Of a stretch of DNA of 64,000 nucleotides, positions 62,183 to 64,000 are shown piece after piece; the stretch's first letter is position 1, and each line of letters opens with the position of its first letter. The translations under genes were made by a program, and so were the position numbers. The notes beneath the pieces were generated by a model. It did no database searches, was not told the origin of the DNA, and saw only the letters and a program-made list of their open reading frames with translations. This DNA is from Leptonema illini DSM 21528 (GTDB lineage: Bacteria; Spirochaetota; Leptospiria; Leptospirales; Leptonemataceae): assembly GCF_000243335.1 (NCBI RefSeq), contig NZ_JH597773.1, forward strand, positions 1,729,550-1,793,549. Reading direction: 5' to 3'.

Positions 62183-63016
62183 ATGAGCCCGGTATTTCTC
62201 GTCGTCGGCGGATCAAGCGTCGCCGGTCAGGCAGCCCTAAACGTGCTGCGAAGGCGTTACCCCGACGCACGTCTTTTCGGTACGTCCTCCGGTGAAAAAA
62301 CCGTAAACGGAGCCAGCTTTACCATCGACCACATCGACCTTAATAGTGACAATGCCGTCACCCTTATCTGCGATGAGCTGCAAAAAGCCGGCGTATCGGC
62401 CGTCGACGGCCTCGTCTTCACTCCGGCCTTCGGCCCGATCGGCTATCCCATTAAGAAAACTCCCGACGAAGACATCAGAGCCGCTCTGCGATTCTCCGTG
62501 CAGCCCATGATCGAGCTGCATGAGCGTCTCAAGAGCCCGCGCACGATCGGATTTTCGGCCTTCTACTGGCTGCCGCATACGTTAACCGCATACGGGTCGA
62601 TGGCCTTTGCGAAGATCGCTCAGGAACGTCTGGCCGTCACCGATCCATCGTTTCAGATGATTCGAGCCGGCACGTTCGAAAGCCGCGCCACACGAGGCAT
62701 CGGCCTGCTTTTACAGCGCTCTCTTCGCGACACGCTCCATAGCGAGATCCTTGATCTCGGCGCTCGCTGGAAGGAATCGGGAAAGAAGTTCTCGGATTTC
62801 TTTTTTGACTATGCCTTTCAATCCGAGCGCGAGGCGTTTGGATCTCGTTTTTCTGAGCCGCACCGAGCGACCACACAATCCGACCTTGAAAGGGCGCTTC
62901 TGCGCGCACTTGACGAGGATCGGCCGCCCATCGTCAACGTCATCGGCGACTGGATGTGGACCGATTCAGAAATGCCTGACCTGCCGCCAGAGCTCAACAG
63001 GCTGACAGAACAGTAA
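62183..63016 (+). CDS. SDR-family protein with FabI-like YX6K active site
   Basis: A 277-residue protein with AAGGAG before the ATG. The nucleotide motif is VGGSSVAGQAALNVLRRRYP at residue 8. The likely catalytic pair is AYGSMAFAKIAQE: Tyr and Lys are six residues apart as in enoyl-ACP reductases FabI/InhA, not three as in classical SDRs. The C-terminal third is divergent. It may reduce an enoyl or keto thioester; the substrate is unknown. It follows the acyl-CoA dehydrogenase/TetR pair. Confidence 0.6.
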   Translation: MSPVFLVVGGSSVAGQAALNVLRRRYPDARLFGTSSGEKTVNGASFTIDHIDLNSDNAVTLICDELQKAGVSAVDGLVFTPAFGPIGYPIKKTPDEDIRAALRFSVQPMIELHERLKSPRTIGFSAFYWLPHTLTAYGSMAFAKIAQERLAVTDPSFQMIRAGTFESRATRGIGLLLQRSLRDTLHSEILDLGARWKESGKKFSDFFFDYAFQSEREAFGSRFSEPHRATTQSDLERALLRALDEDRPPIVNVIGDWMWTDSEMPDLPPELNRLTEQ

Positions 63017-63205
63017 ATATCGCAGGATGTATCCCAAATTTTGAGACTGATCCTCAGCCCTTTATCGTTGACGTAAACGGCAGGCTGTTCTGAATCGGAT
63101 TCAGAAAAAACAATGCATCTTTATCAGATCAGTGCTGACTTCAAGAGCCCTCGACCGAAGAAGGCTCAAGCTGGTTCAGCCAGATAAAGAGCAGATGAGG
63201 TGTAC

Positions 63206-63835
63206 ATGCAATCACGCAAATGGATGATGATCGTCGCCATAGCCGCCGGTCTTCTCTATATGATCGTCGACAACACAGTGGGTCGATTCGCCTTTGATTT
63301 TATCCCGAAAACGATTCCGATCTGGCTTCTCTGCTACCTCGTTTTCACGACGGTGCGCAACCTTGAGGGACGCCTTGTCGCCCTGGGCCTGCTTTTCGGA
63401 TCAGGCGGAGACGTTGCCCTGGCACTCGGCCACTTTGTGCCGGGCCTGAGCAGCTTCCTGATCGGTCATCTCTTCTATATTGCCGCATGGACGCGCCGCT
63501 ATAAGTTCAGCGCTACACGCGCCGTTCCGGCCGTCGCCGTTCTTATAGTCGCCGCCCTGCTTTCCGTCTGGCTGAGTCCGATGCTGGGCGAGCTTGCCAT
63601 TCCGGTCTACGCCTATATCGGCGTCATCGCCGCCATGTCGGCACTCTCGTTCCTGCGAAGTCGGGATTCGCTCATCCTTCCCATCGGAACGGTGCTTTTT
63701 GTAATCTCGGACGCCATCATCGCCGTGAACAAGTTCCATACGCCCGTTCCGCTTTCGGGGCTCTGGATCATGCTCACATATTATGCGGCTCAGGCCATGA
63801 TCGCCCTTGGCTTCATCGGCGAGCAGGACGAATAA
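63206..63835 (+). CDS. YhhN family membrane protein (lysoplasmalogenase-like)
   Basis: The ATG at 63206 has GAGG six bases before; 209 residues, about seven to eight membrane helices. KTIPIWLLCYLVF, LLFGSGGDVALAL, SSFLIGHLFYIAAWTRR and FVISDAIIAVNKFHTP match YhhN/TMEM86. The Asp residues in these helices are the conserved polar ones. Eukaryotic members hydrolyse vinyl-ether lysophospholipids; the bacterial role is less clear. Confidence 0.85.
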   Translation: MQSRKWMMIVAIAAGLLYMIVDNTVGRFAFDFIPKTIPIWLLCYLVFTTVRNLEGRLVALGLLFGSGGDVALALGHFVPGLSSFLIGHLFYIAAWTRRYKFSATRAVPAVAVLIVAALLSVWLSPMLGELAIPVYAYIGVIAAMSALSFLRSRDSLILPIGTVLFVISDAIIAVNKFHTPVPLSGLWIMLTYYAAQAMIALGFIGEQDE

Positions 63836-63848
63836 CTCGCGCATTACT

Positions 63849-63881
63849 GCCCGTATAACGGCAGGCAGCCGCTATACGGGC
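63849..63881. terminator. Hairpin between convergent genes
   Basis: GCCCGTATA (63849-63857) pairs with TATACGGGC (63873-63881), with an inner CGGC/GCCG stem and a 5-base loop. It starts 14 bases after the YhhN stop and before the end of a convergent gene. No T-tract follows. Confidence 0.55.
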
Positions 63882-63935
63882 CCGTCTCGAAACGATCCTG
63901 TCGTCTCTCTGCTTCGGAAAAACGACCGGAAGCCC

Positions 63936-64000
63936 TCACCCCCACTTAAAGAAGCGGCGGCCGACGGTAAACATGGCCGCCCCCGATGCGACAAGAATAA
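63936..64000 (-). CDS. 3' end of a gene running in from the right edge
   Basis: The minus strand encodes ILVASGAAMFTVGRRFFKWG followed by a TGA stop at 63936-63938. The hydrophobic helix with a basic end looks like the last segment of a membrane protein. The rest is outside the window, so no function is given. Confidence 0.5.
   Translation of the reverse strand, partial: ILVASGAAMFTVGRRFFKWG

Noticed and set aside
1-64000. tRNA, rRNA genes and CRISPR arrays
   Set aside because: No cloverleaf with conserved T-loop, no rRNA-like stretch, and no regularly spaced short repeats with unique spacers were seen by eye; a covariance scan could still reveal a tRNA.

Overview
The window looks like the chromosome of a non-Leptospira member of the Leptospirales (Leptonema or Turneriella type). 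GC is moderate (about 54 percent by eye). A DUF1564 gene, known mainly from Leptospiraceae, is present, along with many short lipoproteins, a PAS chemoreceptor, fused mutase IcmF and futalosine-route menaquinone genes. The genus is inference. No rRNA, tRNA or CRISPR array was seen.

Layout. 1-6.9 kb: membrane glycosyltransferase, DUF486, an lspA/ECF sigma/anti-sigma operon, radical SAM and sulfatase genes. 6.9-7.5 kb: a zinc-ribbon gene remnant split by a 151-bp MITE. 7.5-10.8 kb: glycine betaine synthesis from glycine (two methyltransferases plus a Na+/solute symporter) behind a structured leader. 10.9-16.3 kb: AbrB-type regulator and arsM, then a roughly 3-kb insertion flanked by 60-bp direct repeats carrying a DUF5071 membrane protein and a nuclease/TOPRIM pair, then ychF. 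16.3-25.4 kb: pseudo-receiver, MBL hydrolase, icmF, chemoreceptor, nfeD/slipin.

25.8-32.2 kb is the most striking part: an AT-rich, integrase-less array of integron-type gene cassettes. Two complete attC sites and a third attC half-site are visible, and each cassette's first bases are complementary to the start of its own attC. Cargo is an Mrr-like nuclease plus HNH protein, a membrane-anchored HerA-type ATPase cut by an IS256-family element with a 9-bp target duplication, and a DUF4160 gene plus a small unknown gene. Immediately downstream (32.2-34.6 kb) are three copies of a long direct repeat with IS21-like iterons, one carrying a DUF695 lipoprotein and a small gene.

34.6-52.1 kb is mostly housekeeping: SDR/DUF2867, SixA, DUF2062, thiolase, hipBA, MaoC, glpD, phhB, lipoproteins, mqnA, a UbiA-type prenyltransferase, LON-domain protein, tag. 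52.1-59.9 kb holds fur/DUF985 and a tightly coupled four-gene operon (SLC13-type transporter with a cyclic-nucleotide-binding domain, ABC_sub_bind protein, periplasmic-sensor adenylate cyclase, PhoX-like phosphatase) that looks like a self-contained cyclic-nucleotide signalling and anion-scavenging module. 60-64 kb: acyl-CoA dehydrogenase with its TetR regulator, a FabI-like SDR, a YhhN membrane protein and the 3' end of another membrane protein.
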